DNA from: Okeania sp. SIO2C9
Lineage (GTDB): Bacteria > Cyanobacteriota > Cyanobacteriia > Cyanobacteriales > Microcoleaceae
Length of the DNA stretch: 64,000 bases
Assembly (NCBI RefSeq): GCF_010672455.1
Contig: NZ_JAAHGO010000011.1
Location: 4,903-68,902 of the forward strand
Direction: 5' to 3'
Under the pieces are notes generated by a model that worked only from the letters and a program-made list of their open reading frames with translations, was not told where the DNA came from and ran no database searches. This document shows positions 1 through 8,485 of this stretch, piece by piece. The position numbers and the translations under genes were made by a program. Position 1 is the stretch's first letter, and each line of letters starts with the position of its first letter.

Positions 1-38
1 TCTACAGTAAATAGTCGTCGCAATAATTGTACAGACAT
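1..38 (-). CDS. Uma2-family endonuclease, N-terminal end only (runs off window)
   Basis: Only the first 12 or so codons are visible (MSVQLLRRLFTVE on the minus strand). They match the start of the intact Uma2 gene at 169-732 almost residue for residue, and the upstream AAGGAG ribosome-binding site is also shared. This is therefore the start of a tandem Uma2 (DUF820) paralogue whose body lies to the left of the window. Uma2 proteins have a PD-(D/E)XK nuclease-like fold and are greatly expanded in cyanobacteria; their substrates are mostly unknown. Confidence 0.7.
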   Translation of the reverse strand, partial: MSVQLLRRLFTV

Positions 39-168
39 TTTCAACTCCTTGAGAATAATTGTATTCAGCATTCAGCTATTTTTTAGTTATAGCTCAAAGC
101 TTTTTTTACTAATACTCAGAACACAATAAATTTATATAGTATTGGGTAATTAATGTTGAAAATTTCTG

Positions 169-732
169 TTAATCTCCCAATATTTCATCAACAGTAAAAG
201 TCACATTAGGCAAAGCTTGAATTGTTACAGTTTCACCGCTCTTAAAAGTCTGCACAATTTCATAACCATTCGCAGTAGGTTGTCGATAAACTTCCAGACA
301 TTTTTCAGTCAGATTCACCAACCAAACTTCAACAATATTATTCTCAGCATATAAAGGAATTTTTACTTCTTGGTCATATTTAACTGTTGTATCTGACACT
401 TCTATGAGGAGAAATACATCTTCCGGTTGAGGATGTTGAGTCTGATAAAAATCTGGTCGTCGTTGCAGCAAACTTATATCTGGTTCTGGTTCAGAATTAT
501 TATTCAATCTCACAGGATTTTGAATTCTCACAGTAACAGTTTTTGCTAAACGCAAAAAGAATAGTTCGTTAATACGGTCCACACAAGCTGCGTGATGAAT
601 ACCAATAGGGGACATTTTGACAATTTCTCCTCGGATTAGTTCTACTCGTTCATTTTCAGTTAATATTCCTGCTTCCAGCATTTTATAGTACTGCTCTACA
701 GTAAATAGTCGTCGCAATAATTGTATAGACAT
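169..732 (-). CDS. Uma2 family endonuclease (DUF820)
   Basis: A protein of 187 residues with the Uma2 (DUF820) layout: an N-terminal helix (FTVEQYYKMLEAGIL), then ENERVELIRGEIVKMSP, PEPDISLL and VFLLIEVSDTTVKYDQEVKIPLYAENNIVEVWLV in broken order along the chain. The acidic/Lys residues in PEPDISLL and LLIEVSD fit the PD-(D/E)XK-like active site known for the family. ATG at 732 is chosen over a TTG two codons upstream because AAGGAG lies 6 nt before it. A paralogue starts at the left edge of the window, so this is a tandem pair. Uma2 genes are very common in cyanobacteria and often act as solitary genes of unknown purpose; no partner gene is seen here. Confidence 0.9.
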   Translation of the reverse strand: MSIQLLRRLFTVEQYYKMLEAGILTENERVELIRGEIVKMSPIGIHHAACVDRINELFFLRLAKTVTVRIQNPVRLNNNSEPEPDISLLQRRPDFYQTQHPQPEDVFLLIEVSDTTVKYDQEVKIPLYAENNIVEVWLVNLTEKCLEVYRQPTANGYEIVQTFKSGETVTIQALPNVTFTVDEILGD

Positions 733-887
733 TTCCAACTCCTTAAGAATAGTTACATGAATTTGCTTATATATAACAATTATATTTACGATAAATATTC
801 TTGCCTAACTTTAAAAAGCGTTTTAGTCCGGAATGCTCCGCAAACAGATACCATTATCTATACACAAATTTTTAAGCTGGTAGCTAG

Positions 888-1793
888 TTAACTTGTTAAT
901 AGTTCAATCAAATCCTCAGTTATCGGACAACCTGTTTCCCTTTCAAAATGAAGAAACATCGGGCTAAAATTCGCCTCCAAGAAAACAAAGTCTCCATTAG
1001 GTTTAAATCGCCAATCAATACCAGTCCATTTTAATCCGAATGCTTTAGTAATAGCTAAACATTGTTTTTTCATATCCTCTGGTGTTTCTAAATAGATTAA
1101 TTTTGCTCGTTTATCTTCCCGAAAATCTAAGGAACTACTCCGAATTTCAGCAGAATAAACTTTTTCTCCAATCACATAACTACGAATATTTGTACCAGGA
1201 ATAAATTCTTGGATAGTTACCGGAGAAATTCTTAATGCTAATTTCATCCGATTAATTTCTAGATGTTCTTTCGTTAAAAATTGAGTATGAGAACCTCCAT
1301 AAACAGGTTTAAAAATTACATCTTTAAATGTTTGAGAAAATTCTAAAATTTCATCAGCATTATTAGTAATAATAGTCGCGGGAATAGTCACGCCTATTTT
1401 ATTAGCTAAACTTAATTGCAAAGGTTTTTCTTTATGAAATTCATAAGCATCCCAACTATTCACCCATTTTTCAGGTTTAGACCGCATAAAAGAACGTAAT
1501 AAACCCATCGAATCATTAACTGCTATTCTCTCCTGATATGAATCAGTTAATTTCGGAACATTTACCCCGGCAAAAGTCCGCCAAAAAATTTTATTTATAT
1601 CTGCTAAATTCCATTTTCTGCCATCTGGAAATATTAAACATCCTGTGTGACTAATAGGTTGCCAAGAAATTTTTAACTTAGTGGGAAATAAACGAGTATC
1701 TAAATAATCAACTGTTATTCCTTTTTCCATCAGAGACTTTTTGAGATGGGCAGCATGAATATCTTCTTCACTGCCGAGGATTAAAATATTCAT
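888..1793 (-). CDS. ATP-grasp ligase, probable graspetide macrocyclase
   Basis: A 301-residue ATP-grasp protein. Residues 1-110 form an N-terminal domain of the kind that binds the peptide in RimK/MdnC-like ligases. The ATP-grasp fold follows: the nucleotide-binding lysine in FKPVYGGSH (about 161-169), the hinge strand TIQEFIPGTNIRSY (193-206), and the metal-binding GIDWRF and FLEANFSP (258-278, Glu273 and Asn275). It lies downstream of, and on the same strand as, a repetitive precursor full of TTxxxxEE cores (2408-3652). In graspetide (microviridin/plesiocin) pathways such ligases join Thr/Ser/Lys side chains to Glu/Asp side chains with ATP. The assignment as a macrocyclase rests on this pairing; the ATP-grasp fold alone is certain. 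No ribosome-binding site is obvious before the ATG. Confidence 0.85.
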   Translation of the reverse strand: MNILILGSEEDIHAAHLKKSLMEKGITVDYLDTRLFPTKLKISWQPISHTGCLIFPDGRKWNLADINKIFWRTFAGVNVPKLTDSYQERIAVNDSMGLLRSFMRSKPEKWVNSWDAYEFHKEKPLQLSLANKIGVTIPATIITNNADEILEFSQTFKDVIFKPVYGGSHTQFLTKEHLEINRMKLALRISPVTIQEFIPGTNIRSYVIGEKVYSAEIRSSSLDFREDKRAKLIYLETPEDMKKQCLAITKAFGLKWTGIDWRFKPNGDFVFLEANFSPMFLHFERETGCPITEDLIELLTS

Positions 1794-1800
1794 TAAAGTT

Positions 1801-2407
1801 ATACCAATTTGACAACTGTTTGCTACAAATAGTTAGGCTATTTCTTAGGACTCAGGAGTCAGGACTCAGGAGTCAGAATGAATTGCTTTGCTCCCATTTT
1901 TTAGTCGTAATTTATCTTTTTAGTCAAAGGGACATCTCCTGTCAAGTATTTTATAACAGTCGAAGCAAAGGTTAGGACAGATCAAAAACTTAAAACTCAG
2001 ACAAGGTAATACTTTTCCTTCTTCCTTCTTCCTTCTTCCTTCTTTCTTCTGCTATAAAGGAAGAAAGGGAATGAGAAAGAAAAGGAAGACTTGGGAGAAA
2101 AAAGCGTAGATATTCAGGACTTACCCATGAGGTACAAAAAACTAGGATTTGAGATTGCTTCCCTATCAGTAGCTTCGGACGAAAATACCTTAGTATTGCG
2201 TAATACCAAATTGAAATGAAGCTGCATAGAATAATCTTTCAAGCATAATTGACTTCAAGCATAATTGACCGCAGGTAAGCGTAGATAAAAATAGATCGAT
2301 TTAATGAATTTCATCATTCTATGCAACCTCAAATAAAACTGGTATAAGTTCTAATATTATGAGTTTGAATATATTTCTGCTTACAAGTCTACTTTCCCAT
2401 TTATTAA
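1801..2407. repeat. Repeat-rich spacer between precursor and ligase genes
   Basis: There is no credible gene here. The spacer holds a reversed, degraded copy of the ATACCA...TGGTAT element (from 1801, with TTTGCTACAAATAGTTAGG and an AAAGGGACATCTCC block), short CAGGACT/GGAGT tandem runs near 1850-1880, a CTTCCTT run at 2008-2050, and an inverted-repeat element at about 2209-2345 (ATACCAAATTG...GCATAGAAT against ATTCTATGC...AACTGGTAT). If precursor and ligase are co-transcribed, all of this is in the mRNA. Confidence 0.55.
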
Positions 2408-3652
2408 CTAAATAAAATTAAGGTTTAAATTATCTAGAGATGAAACATTTTCTATGATCGCAATCAAATCTCCTGATACAGTAGATATATTAACTGAATT
2501 CTTAACTATTTCAAAACGATAATCATTCAAACTTCCTGATAACTGAATTCGGTCTAAAGGAACATCAAAATTTTGAATTAAAGCAAAGTCTAAATCACCA
2601 AAACCAAGATAAAAAGGCGACCCTGGGGAAGAACCAAGTATAAATTGATCTACTCCTTCTGTTCCCGAACTACCAACTAATATATCAATTTCTCCCGTTC
2701 CCAAATCACTAGGTATAACTCGGTCGTTGATGAGGTCATATCCAATAACACTAACACCAACAATTCTGGTATTGTTGCCGAAAGCATTAATAATATCATT
2801 ACTATCATTGTCAGTAAAAAAACCAATGCGTTCAATTTCAAATTGTCCAAACAGAATGTAATGTTCTAAAGCAGAACTAAATTCTCCTCTATTGATAGCA
2901 ACATCAATACCAGGATAAGATTGCCGATAAATCTCTTCATTAAAATCTCCACCTTCCTCTCCTATAGCTAAAGTAGTGACACCACCTTCTTCAGAACCTG
3001 GTTGAGTAAGAGTTCCATTATTAATAGGAGTAGCAAAACCACCTTCTTCCCCTATTGCTTGAGTTGTTGCGAAACCTTCTTCAGAACCTGGTTGAGTAAG
3101 AGTTTCATTATTAATAGGAGTAGCAAAACCACCTTCTTCCCCTATTGCTTGAGTTGTTGCTTCTCCCGGTGGCACTCCTATTGGAGTCATACCACCTTCT
3201 TCTCCTATTGCTTGAGTGGTTGCGAAACCTTCTTCAGAACCTGGTTGAGTAAGAGTTTCATTATTAATAGGAGTAGCAAAACCTCCCTCTTCTCCTAGTG
3301 CTTGAGTTGTTGCTTCTCCCGGTAGCATTCCTATGGGAGTAAGACCACCTTCTTCTCCCAGCGCTAGAGTCGTAGGTACAGGAAGATTACCACCTTCTTC
3401 TCCTATTGCTAAAGTAGTTGCTATAGCTTCACTGGTACCCCCTTCTTCTCCTAGTTCTAAGGTTGTAGCTATCAGTTCGCCACCATTTTCTGAATCATCA
3501 AAAGCTTCTGTTGTAGCACCACCTTCTTCCCCTGTTGCTAAAGTAGTTGCTATACCTTGAGAAGGATCATTAGGAGTATTACGCTTAGGTTCAACTTGAC
3601 TTTTTTGTAAAGACTCAAGAGTCTCTAGGTCATTCTCAAATGGATGTCTCAT
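2408..3652 (-). CDS. Multi-core graspetide precursor fused to a secreted-type C-terminal domain
   Basis: 414 residues. Residues 1-35 look like a charged leader (PFENDLETLESL). Residues 36-235 carry 13 core-like repeats. Nine are canonical TTxxxGEEGG (starting at about 36, 63, 79, 94, 115, 145, 166, 196 and 226). Three are a TLTQPGSEEG variant (133, 184, 214) and one is degenerate (TTEAFDDSENGG, 47). TTxxxxEE is the core signature of plesiocin-type graspetides, in which Thr and Glu side chains become esters. Residues 236-414 resemble a module common in secreted cyanobacterial proteins (YPGIDVAINRGEFSSALEHY, then FILG and FYLGFGDLDFALIQNFD). Precursors are normally short, so the fusion and the number of cores are unusual. 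AGGA lies a few bases before the ATG. The ATP-grasp gene follows 614 bp downstream. Alternative: an unmodified secreted repeat protein. Confidence 0.8.
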   Translation of the reverse strand: MRHPFENDLETLESLQKSQVEPKRNTPNDPSQGIATTLATGEEGGATTEAFDDSENGGELIATTLELGEEGGTSEAIATTLAIGEEGGNLPVPTTLALGEEGGLTPIGMLPGEATTQALGEEGGFATPINNETLTQPGSEEGFATTQAIGEEGGMTPIGVPPGEATTQAIGEEGGFATPINNETLTQPGSEEGFATTQAIGEEGGFATPINNGTLTQPGSEEGGVTTLAIGEEGGDFNEEIYRQSYPGIDVAINRGEFSSALEHYILFGQFEIERIGFFTDNDSNDIINAFGNNTRIVGVSVIGYDLINDRVIPSDLGTGEIDILVGSSGTEGVDQFILGSSPGSPFYLGFGDLDFALIQNFDVPLDRIQLSGSLNDYRFEIVKNSVNISTVSGDLIAIIENVSSLDNLNLNFI

Positions 3653-3674
3653 ATTTTCCTTTTGTTCAACTTTA

Positions 3675-3775
3675 ATTTATCAGGACTTACGCGCGGACAC
3701 GCTTATCGAGTGAGTGCGAATGCCATTCGCCCCTACAAATGGCGTTTTCAAGGGAGTTGCATGCCTAAGTCCTGT
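3675..3775. repeat. Inverted-repeat element with TCAGGACTTACGC-type ends
   Basis: The element starts with TCAGGACTTACGC and ends with CTAAGTCCTG. It carries an internal palindromic GCGAATGCCATTCGCCCCTAC block that recurs across the window. It lies upstream of the graspetide precursor and of the divergent DUF1995 gene. Confidence 0.5.
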
Positions 3776-3874
3776 TTGATTTATTATGTTATGGAAAGTA
3801 CTGAAGATTGTTGAAAATCTTCTATCAGTTACAGTATAGTTGAGAAATTTAGAAATATCGATCGCTATTTATAG

Positions 3875-4639
3875 ATGAATAAACTACCCAATGACATAGA
3901 TGAAGCACTCGCTCAAGCGATAGAAGCTACTAAGATAGCTCTCCAGGATGGTTACAGTAGAATCCAAATCGAAATAGTTATTCCAGAAATTGAACTTCAA
4001 GCTCAATCTCTAGCAGCACAATTTATCCCTGCTTTACTTGAAGAAGGTATTCAACCAAAAGTCTTCTTTCCTGATACTGGTGCTGCAGCATTAGCAAGAC
4101 GAGATTGGCAAGAAGCGTCCTTTAAAGTAAAAGTAGAAGATATTGGTACAAGTAGGTCTCCAGTTGATAGCAGAATTTCACCGGAAGACGAGTTTTTTCT
4201 GTTAGTTGCCCTTTCTTCTGTAGAAGTGGCCCAGGCCGAAAAATTGTGTAATCTGGCAGGCGATCGCCCAGTTGTGATGTTGATTCCTAAATTAGAAGAT
4301 ATATCTATTGTAGGAATTGGTTATGCAGCACGCCAACTCCGCGAAAGATTTCTTAAAACTATTGAATCTTGCTACTATATCAAGTCTTTTGGTGAGGCTG
4401 CATTGTATCGTTGTTATCCTTCTCCCTGGCAAGTTTGGCTTGAGGAAAATGGCCAATATAAATTAATTGCAGAGCGACCTGAGAAACCGATGGGAGATGC
4501 GGTGGAAATAATTTTAGCTGAAGCTACTGCTACAGTTAAAACAGATAGCTCTACTTCTTCTGAGCAAACTACTGCTACACCAAGACGGAAAGGATTTTTA
4601 ACTGAAATTCAAAAATTCCTGCGTGCTTTAAGTAACTAA
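3875..4639 (+). CDS. DUF1995 domain protein (LPA3-like)
   Basis: A 254-residue protein that begins MNKLPNDIDEALAQAIEATK and continues with PEIELQAQSLAAQFIP, the typical opening of the cyanobacterial/plastid DUF1995 family. The plant member LPA3 is linked to photosystem II assembly; the biochemical role of the bacterial proteins is not settled. There is no signal peptide or membrane segment, so it is probably cytosolic. The last 35 residues are Thr/Ser-rich and end in a basic segment. ATG at 3875 fits the family start. It is transcribed away from the graspetide precursor, with about 220 bp of repeat-containing DNA between them. Confidence 0.85.
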   Translation: MNKLPNDIDEALAQAIEATKIALQDGYSRIQIEIVIPEIELQAQSLAAQFIPALLEEGIQPKVFFPDTGAAALARRDWQEASFKVKVEDIGTSRSPVDSRISPEDEFFLLVALSSVEVAQAEKLCNLAGDRPVVMLIPKLEDISIVGIGYAARQLRERFLKTIESCYYIKSFGEAALYRCYPSPWQVWLEENGQYKLIAERPEKPMGDAVEIILAEATATVKTDSSTSSEQTTATPRRKGFLTEIQKFLRALSN

Positions 4640-4683
4640 ATTTTCCGCAGAAATGAACTTACTAAAAGTATTTTTCGTCTAAG

Positions 4684-4773
4684 GTAGGCCGACCCCAATT
4701 TTGATCGAAGCTACAATTTATTTCAAATTAGCTACATTCTGGATTTGCCTGAAAATTAGGGTCGGTTGACCTC
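4684..4773. repeat. Short inverted-repeat element or hairpin
   Basis: The arms GGTAGGCCGACCCCAATTTT and AAAATTAGGGTCGGTTGACC face each other about 50 bases apart, with few mismatches. It sits just after the DUF1995 gene, so it could be a small MITE or act as a transcript-end hairpin; there is no clear T-run. Confidence 0.45.
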
Positions 4774-4941
4774 AGAAACTATGTGTTATTATAGATATAA
4801 ATAAATTGAATAATATATTTAGATGTTTTAATTAAATTTTCTGACATTAAAATTTAACATAAATAGTCTTTTTTGCCTTAGTTAATGCAATTAAGTAGAC
4901 AGAGGAAAACTAGATATTATAGGAAATCTTTAGAAGTAAAA

Positions 4942-5742
4942 ATGAAGCAAAGACGTATTATAATTGGCGATGTACATGGGCATTATGATGGTCTGATGGT
5001 TTTGCTAGAGGCGATCGCCCCTGGAAAAGATGAAAAGGTGTATTTTTTAGGGGACTTAATAGATCGAGGCCCAAAAAGCTCCCAAGTAATAGAATTTGTC
5101 AGAAATAGCTCTTATGAGTGTCTCCTGGGAAATCACGAACAAATGATGATTCAAGCTCTCTCAGATAAAGGGGGCAAAAAAGGAGTATGGGAAGCTTGGT
5201 TTTACAGTGGAGGGAATGAAACGGTAGAAAGTTATAGAGATACAGGAATTATGCCTTATGAGGATGTAGAATGGATTCGATCACTACCTCTGTATCTAGA
5301 CTTAGGAGATATTTGGTTAGTTCATGCAGGGGTAAATCCAGAACTACCTATTCAAAAGCAAACCTATCATGAATATTGTTGGATTCGCAAAGAATTTCAT
5401 GGTATTGAAAAACCTTACTTTCCCAATAAGTTAATGATTATAGGTCATACTATAACTTTTACTTTTAATAATGTTGAGCCTGGGGAGTTAGTTCGTGGGG
5501 CAGGTTGGCTAAATATTGACACGAGTGCGTATCATCCTCGTAGTGGATGGCTAACAGGATTAGATGTTGATAATAATATTGTTTATCAAGTTAATGTTAA
5601 TAATAATGAAACTAGGAAAATGCCTCTAGAAGAACTTGTAAAACCTTATGTACCCAAGCCAACTTTAAAAGAAGTAATGCAAGAACGTTTATTAGCTCAA
5701 AAAAAGCACAAAGAGAAACTCAAGCTCAAGAACAATCGGTGA
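4942..5742 (+). CDS. Metallophosphoesterase (PP1/ApaH-like serine/threonine phosphatase)
   Basis: About 266 residues with the full calcineurin-type metallophosphoesterase motif set in order: GDVHGHYD, GDLIDRGP, LLGNHEQM, then a histidine in VHAGVN and another in IGHT. These ligate two metals and support hydrolysis of phosphoesters, either phosphoprotein or diadenosine polyphosphate. The length and motif spacing fit bacterial PrpA/ApaH-like enzymes, but the substrate cannot be told from sequence. ATG at 4942 (MKQRRIIIGDVHG) is preferred because homologues start just before the first motif; an in-frame ATG at 4885 would add 19 residues with no conserved look. The C-terminus is Lys-rich. trmH follows after 38 bp on the same strand, so the two may be co-transcribed. 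Confidence 0.85.
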   Translation: MKQRRIIIGDVHGHYDGLMVLLEAIAPGKDEKVYFLGDLIDRGPKSSQVIEFVRNSSYECLLGNHEQMMIQALSDKGGKKGVWEAWFYSGGNETVESYRDTGIMPYEDVEWIRSLPLYLDLGDIWLVHAGVNPELPIQKQTYHEYCWIRKEFHGIEKPYFPNKLMIIGHTITFTFNNVEPGELVRGAGWLNIDTSAYHPRSGWLTGLDVDNNIVYQVNVNNNETRKMPLEELVKPYVPKPTLKEVMQERLLAQKKHKEKLKLKNNR

Positions 5743-5780
5743 TTATAGAAGTTTCTCTGTAAATATTAGATTAATGCTGA

Positions 5781-6467
5781 ATGCAACTAGAAGAAAAACA
5801 AAAATTAATTACTTATTTAGGTCAATTTGTTACCCATGCTCGTTGGGAAAAAATTGTATCTATTTTGCATCAACGAACCCGTCATATTACTGTTATTTTA
5901 GAAGATATTTATCAACCCCACAATGCTAGTGCGGTACTCCGAAGTTGTGACAGTTTTGGGGTACAAGATGTGCATATTATAGAGAATAAAAATATATTCA
6001 CAATTACTCAAGGTGTTAGTGTTGGTTCAGACCGCTGGTTAACATTATACCGCTATAATCAAGAAGGCATAAATAATACTCAAGAATGTTTAAAAAAATT
6101 AAGAAGTGAGGGTTATATTATAGCAGCAACAACCCCCCATACAAAGCAAATCACTGTTGAACAATTATCTGTAAATACAAAAGTAGCATTAATGTTTGGT
6201 TCGGAAATTAATGGGTTGTCAGAATATGCTCAAAACAATGCAGATGTATCGGTAAAAATTCCAATGCAGGGATTTAGTGAAAGTTTTAATATTTCAGTTA
6301 GTGTTGCTTTGTGTTTATATGATATGACAAATCGTTTGCGACGAAAGCATAATAATTGGGAATTAACTGAAACAGAAAAATTAGATTTGGAATTAAATTG
6401 GCTGCGGAAATCTATTAAAGCTGGGGAACTTATTGAGAAGAAGTTTTTCAGAGATATTTGTAATTGA
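5781..6467 (+). CDS. trmH: tRNA (guanosine(18)-2'-O)-methyltransferase TrmH
   Basis: A 228-residue SPOUT-fold methyltransferase. The three SpoU motifs are visible: YQPHNASAVLRSCDSFG (motif 1, with the Asn and Arg used in catalysis), LMFGSEINGLS (motif 2) and PMQGFSESFNISVSVAL (motif 3), the last two forming the knotted SAM site. The N-terminus (TYLGQFVTHARWEKI) and a C-terminal helical tail fit TrmH rather than the RlmB family. It methylates the ribose of G18 in the tRNA D-loop. It lies 38 bp after the metallophosphoesterase gene. The translated sequence is complete and shows no damage. Confidence 0.9.
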   Translation: MQLEEKQKLITYLGQFVTHARWEKIVSILHQRTRHITVILEDIYQPHNASAVLRSCDSFGVQDVHIIENKNIFTITQGVSVGSDRWLTLYRYNQEGINNTQECLKKLRSEGYIIAATTPHTKQITVEQLSVNTKVALMFGSEINGLSEYAQNNADVSVKIPMQGFSESFNISVSVALCLYDMTNRLRRKHNNWELTETEKLDLELNWLRKSIKAGELIEKKFFRDICN

Positions 6468-6660
6468 ATAAGGAAGAAGTAAGAAGTAAGAAAGCGTTTA
6501 GTTATTTAGGAGGTAGCTGTATTTTGGTATCATTATTATTTTGATTGCTCTTTAAGTGATAAATTTCCTAAATAATTTATCAAAATCAAAAATTAATGAT
6601 GGCAAATCGGATATTTTTTTGTTTAGTTATTTGATAATTCACTTATGCTGAATATGTCTA

Positions 6661-6754
6661 TCAGGACTTACGCATTTTCATGGTAAAAACACTATATATA
6701 CCATAGTGCTATAGTTTGAATTTACTATATGTAGTGGCTTTGCGTAAGTCCTGA
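6661..6754. repeat. 94-bp MITE with 14-bp terminal inverted repeats
   Basis: It starts TCAGGACTTACGCA and ends with the exact complement, TGCGTAAGTCCTGA. The AT-rich interior has no reading frame. Degenerate relatives lie at 3675-3775, and isolated ends are seen near 8361, 22165 and 46808. It lies directly next to the NRPS relic. Confidence 0.75.
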
Positions 6755-6756
6755 CA

Positions 6757-6879
6757 GAGATAGGAGCAGCAATTAGGGAAAACCAAGTCACGACCCTATG
6801 GCTGAGTGCAGGATTATTCCAACCGATGGTAGAAGAGCAACTAGAAAACTTACCATTACCCACATCTTTCTTAACATAA
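6757..6879 (+). pseudogene. NRPS adenylation-domain relic
   Basis: An open stretch of 40 codons reads EIGAAIRENQVTTLWLSAGL and then FQPMVEEQLENLPLPT before a TAA. VTTLWL(S/T)AGLF..MV..QLENL is a familiar segment of adenylation domains in nonribosomal peptide synthetases, between the A5 and A6 core motifs. There is no start codon and nothing else of a synthetase nearby; the left boundary coincides with the 94-bp MITE. It is a leftover of a lost peptide synthetase gene or an inserted fragment. Confidence 0.65.
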
Positions 6880-7320
6880 GGTTTGACAAAAAAAAGCATT
6901 TATGTATGGAGTAGCGATATAGCTGCCCCTAGGCTCCGCCAACGCTAAACTTACTCTCCGAAAATCGTCATTAAGCTCTGCTTGTTGATAATTAGATTTT
7001 GAGGTAACATAAACTACGTGATAAATATATTAGTCGCTCCTTGGGCATACCTCCTCCGGAGGAGCTGCGCTAACGGAGACAAAAAAGCGCACCGAACCCG
7101 CGCCGCCGAAAGGCGCAAGGGAACGCGGAGCAAGAAACGGACGTGGAGGCAAGCGTAACTCACCCCCATCCCCTCCCGGGAGGGGAGCAAGAGGGGTGGG
7201 TGCAGCAGCCTGTGTTAGCGGAGCTTTGCGGAGCGCAAAACATCAACCCACCGAAGAGCTCAGGCTCAGTAGAATCTCCGCGCCTTTAGGCCGGACAGGA
7301 TCTCAAAAGCTTTTATACAG
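6880..7320. mobile_element. Intergenic repeats, including an IS200/IS605-type right-end remnant
   Basis: No gene is present. From about 7125 to 7310 the sequence resembles 50035-50180: GGACGTGGAG(G)CAAGCGT, a CCTGTGTTAGCGG block, then GCTCAGTAG(G)AATC followed by a GC-rich GCCTTTAGGCCGG hairpin. This is the usual look of the structured right end, where the TnpB guide RNA is made, of IS200/IS605-group elements. No TnpB is attached here. A CCCCTCCCGGGAGGGG palindrome interrupts it at about 7168-7196. Confidence 0.4.
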
Positions 7321-7405
7321 CAAGCTGTGAGTAACAGAAGTTAAAGTCAATAATTCAATCAACCCCAGTCAAAATTTTCAATAAATTGTAGGATATTAAT
7401 GTTTT

Positions 7406-8218
7406 ATGTATCAAATCGTTACTGAATTAACAGGTGTACCTCGCACCCTACTTCTTCCACTCAGGGGACGAGCTGATGAACAATCAAATCCTCATCCACT
7501 GTTTCAAGATCCACTAGCTGTTGAGTGGTTAAAACTCGCGGGTTGGGATCAAGAGCTAGAGAAATTATATTCTATAAGTGCTAAAGCCAGTAGTATTGCA
7601 GTTGCAATCCGAACTTACCAGCATGATCAAATAGCATCTCGTCATATTACCAACCATTCCCATCCGATTGTAGTGGAATTAGGCGCTGGATTATCTAGTC
7701 GTTTTCACCGCATTGGAAAGAATGCTTATCGTTGGTTTGAGCTAGATTTACCTGTGGTAACTGAATTACGTTCTAAATTAGATACACAGACAGAGCAGCA
7801 CCAGTTTATTAGTGCTTCAGTTATGGATTTTGACTGGATGAGTAATTTGCCTAATGTAGAACCAGAAAACATTTTATTTATTGCAGAAGGCTTACTACCC
7901 TACTTTGAGGTAAATGAAGTCCAGCAACTTCTATCTATGATGTGCTCTCGTTTTCCAGGTGCAACCTTAGATGTGGAAGTTCTAGGAAATTATGTCAAGA
8001 TGTTTAGTAAAATGTTCTCTCAAATTGGAGCTCCCCTAAAGTGGTTTGTGAAAAACGAACAAGACTTATCTGCTATGGAATTGCAAGTAGTCAATGCTTG
8101 GCCTCTCTATAAACTACATCAAGAACGTTGGCCTTGGCAATGGCAACTACTTTTGAAATTCTTTACCCAATTTCCCTATTTTCGTAATGCTTATCTAATT
8201 GTGGAAACTAAGCTATGA
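7406..8218 (+). CDS. Class I SAM methyltransferase, leucine carboxyl methyltransferase (TcmP/LCMT) family
   Basis: A 270-residue protein with the LCMT/PPM1 pattern: LTGVPRTLLLPLRGRADEQ near the start, FQDPLAVEWL, the SAM-binding motif I VVELGAGLSSRFHRI (about 90-105), FELDLPVV, and FIAEGLLPYFEV, which replaces the usual post-motif. These features are typical of bacterial TcmP-like O-methyltransferases acting on carboxyl groups in secondary metabolism; the substrate is unknown. ATG at 7406 is used; another ATG 7 nt upstream is out of frame. It stands alone among repeats, so a link to any pathway here cannot be claimed. Confidence 0.8.
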   Translation: MYQIVTELTGVPRTLLLPLRGRADEQSNPHPLFQDPLAVEWLKLAGWDQELEKLYSISAKASSIAVAIRTYQHDQIASRHITNHSHPIVVELGAGLSSRFHRIGKNAYRWFELDLPVVTELRSKLDTQTEQHQFISASVMDFDWMSNLPNVEPENILFIAEGLLPYFEVNEVQQLLSMMCSRFPGATLDVEVLGNYVKMFSKMFSQIGAPLKWFVKNEQDLSAMELQVVNAWPLYKLHQERWPWQWQLLLKFFTQFPYFRNAYLIVETKL

Positions 8219-8453
8219 TATAGCATTTCCCATAGTCATAAGGTTCACTAAGATGAATAGTATTTATGGTGACCGCGTCAATCAATGAAACCTTATTCTA
8301 TAGAACCCCTTTGGTATCTATACGATCGCCTAACTTTGTTGACGCTACATATAGTCTCCTTGCGTAAGTCCTGAGATTAAAAAATTTTTCATTGACTTAT
8401 ATAAATGTTCTGTTGTGCCATCAATTGAACAATAAATTAATATGTTTTAGCGG

Positions 8454-8479
8454 TATGGGTGAGCGATCGCTCACCCATA
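8454..8479. promoter_or_regulatory. 26-bp perfect palindrome centred on a HIP1 octamer
   Basis: The arms TATGGGTGA flank GCGATCGC so that the whole 26 bp is its own reverse complement. It could form a cruciform or hairpin, but no T-run follows. It sits 235 bp after the methyltransferase gene and just left of the ATACCA element. Confidence 0.55.
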
Positions 8480-8485
8480 TCAGTA

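Noticed and set aside
3002-3560. Plus-strand frames antisense to the graspetide precursor
   Set aside because: Their repeats mirror the core repeats of the precursor; codon patterns and the ribosome-binding site support the minus strand.
6678-6899. Minus-strand 73-codon frame
   Set aside because: It spans the 94-bp MITE and is antisense to the NRPS relic; no start context.
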